Source: Alphaproteobacteria bacterium
GTDB taxonomy: Bacteria > Pseudomonadota > Alphaproteobacteria > Micropepsales > Micropepsaceae
Assembly (NCBI GenBank): GCA_017307355.1
Contig: JAFKFG010000029.1
Location: forward strand, 1-64,000
Reading direction: 5' to 3'
DNA length: 64,000 nucleotides
The notes under the pieces were generated by a model that was not told the DNA's origin, made no database searches, and saw nothing but the letters and a program-made list of their open reading frames with translations. Every line of letters begins with the position of its first letter. Within the stretch, counting starts at the first letter, position 1. Shown here in pieces: positions 63,836-64,000 of this stretch. The position numbers were made by a program, and so were the translations under genes.

Positions 63836-64000
63836 ATGGCGGCCAAGCATTTGCATTTCGAGAAGGCATTCCTGCCCCTGGCGCAAAGCCATGCGGGGGA
63901 AAATGTCTTTCCGGTGATCCTGCGCGAGGCGGATGTGAAGCCGGCGGCGCGCGGCGCCCGTCTGCCGAGCGTTCTGCGGCTTTCGCCGCCGCGGCTCAAG
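63836..64000 (+). CDS. Truncated CDS under a HutC-type operator; N-terminus HutF-like
   Basis: An open frame from ATG 63836 to the window edge (55 codons, high third-position GC). Its first residues AAKHLHFEKAFLP align with the HutF start [13 protein letters not shown], and an A(G)ENV follows about 20 residues in, as in HutF. The rest (READVKPAARGARLPSV) does not obviously match. It may be a hutF paralogue, another hut-regulated gene, or a partial duplication of the operator plus the hutF start. The protein cannot be identified from this fragment. No good ribosome site is visible. Confidence 0.45.
   Translation, partial: MAAKHLHFEKAFLPLAQSHAGENVFPVILREADVKPAARGARLPSVLRLSPPRLK

Noticed and set aside
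63886-63910. Partial match to the end of family A (ATGCGGGGGAAAATGTCTTTCC)
   Set aside because: It lies inside an open coding frame, lacks both hairpin partners and is probably chance.

Overview
The window is about 64 kb of GC-rich chromosome from an alphaproteobacterium. The evidence is a SciP-type (DUF1153) CtrA inhibitor, a PleC/PdhS-like histidine kinase, a PodJ-like polar protein, the TIGR02186/TSUP pair, DUF2127 and Ada/2OG-oxygenase pairings, and high third-position GC throughout. The genus cannot be fixed from sequence alone; a relative of Rhizomicrobium/Micropepsaceae or another Rhizobiales-like lineage is an inference. No phage, insertion sequence or CRISPR array was seen. Genes are dense, often with ATGA stop/start overlaps.

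Layout. 0-1.2 kb: end of a probable mrdA and rodA (cell elongation). 1.4 kb: tRNA-Lys(CTT). 1.7-3.1 kb: a Tat-exported PLP aminotransferase. 3.2-5.2 kb (minus): three TadE/TadG-like pilus genes. 5.7-6.7 kb: Gfo/Idh/MocA oxidoreductase. 6.7-14.1 kb: N-acetylglucosamine locus, nagA-nagB(II) divergent from the EIIA-HPr-EI fusion, nagE and cutC. 14.1-19.3 kb (minus): sciP, a TPR-glycosyltransferase, a sensor kinase and a DUF2127 membrane protein. 19.5 kb: an NHL beta-propeller. 20.7-26.5 kb: gnd-zwf-pgl, a GH15 hydrolase and a polyphosphate-glucokinase-like ROK kinase. 26.6-30.6 kb: otsB-GH15-otsA. 30.6-34.0 kb (minus): copC-copD, ada-2OG oxygenase, DUF423. 34.1-39.1 kb: alpha/beta hydrolase, Crp/Fnr regulator, Lhr-like helicase and PdeM. 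39.2-47.8 kb (minus): TIGR02186-TSUP, PodJ-like protein, CAP lipoprotein, thiolase, membrane protein, secreted TPR protein. 48.0-50.6 kb: SDR and cNMP-patatin phospholipase. 50.9-55.0 kb: Coa1-like protein, MaoC hydratase, TPR-methyltransferase, secreted small protein, TetR regulator, PCu(A)C. 55.0-55.7 kb: a hairpin-rich stretch of lower GC without a convincing gene. 55.7-64 kb: histidine utilisation, hutIHGUD (minus) divergent from hutF-hutC (plus), with two identical palindromic operators.

How the genes work together. GlcNAc is taken up and phosphorylated by the nagF-like phosphotransfer protein plus NagE, deacetylated by NagA and deaminated by NagB-II. Trehalose made by OtsA/OtsB, or alpha-glucosides cut by GH15 enzymes, can yield glucose; the ROK kinase would phosphorylate it and Zwf-Pgl-Gnd would draw it into the oxidative pentose phosphate pathway. 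Histidine is degraded through urocanate, imidazolone propionate, formiminoglutamate (HutF) and formylglutamate (HutG) under HutC control.

The most unusual structure is a family of about 80-bp double-hairpin intergenic repeats (five copies, stems covarying), four of them placed 1-8 nt after a stop codon, plus a second repeat (two copies) that forms the same composite with the first at 43.8 kb and 50.7 kb.
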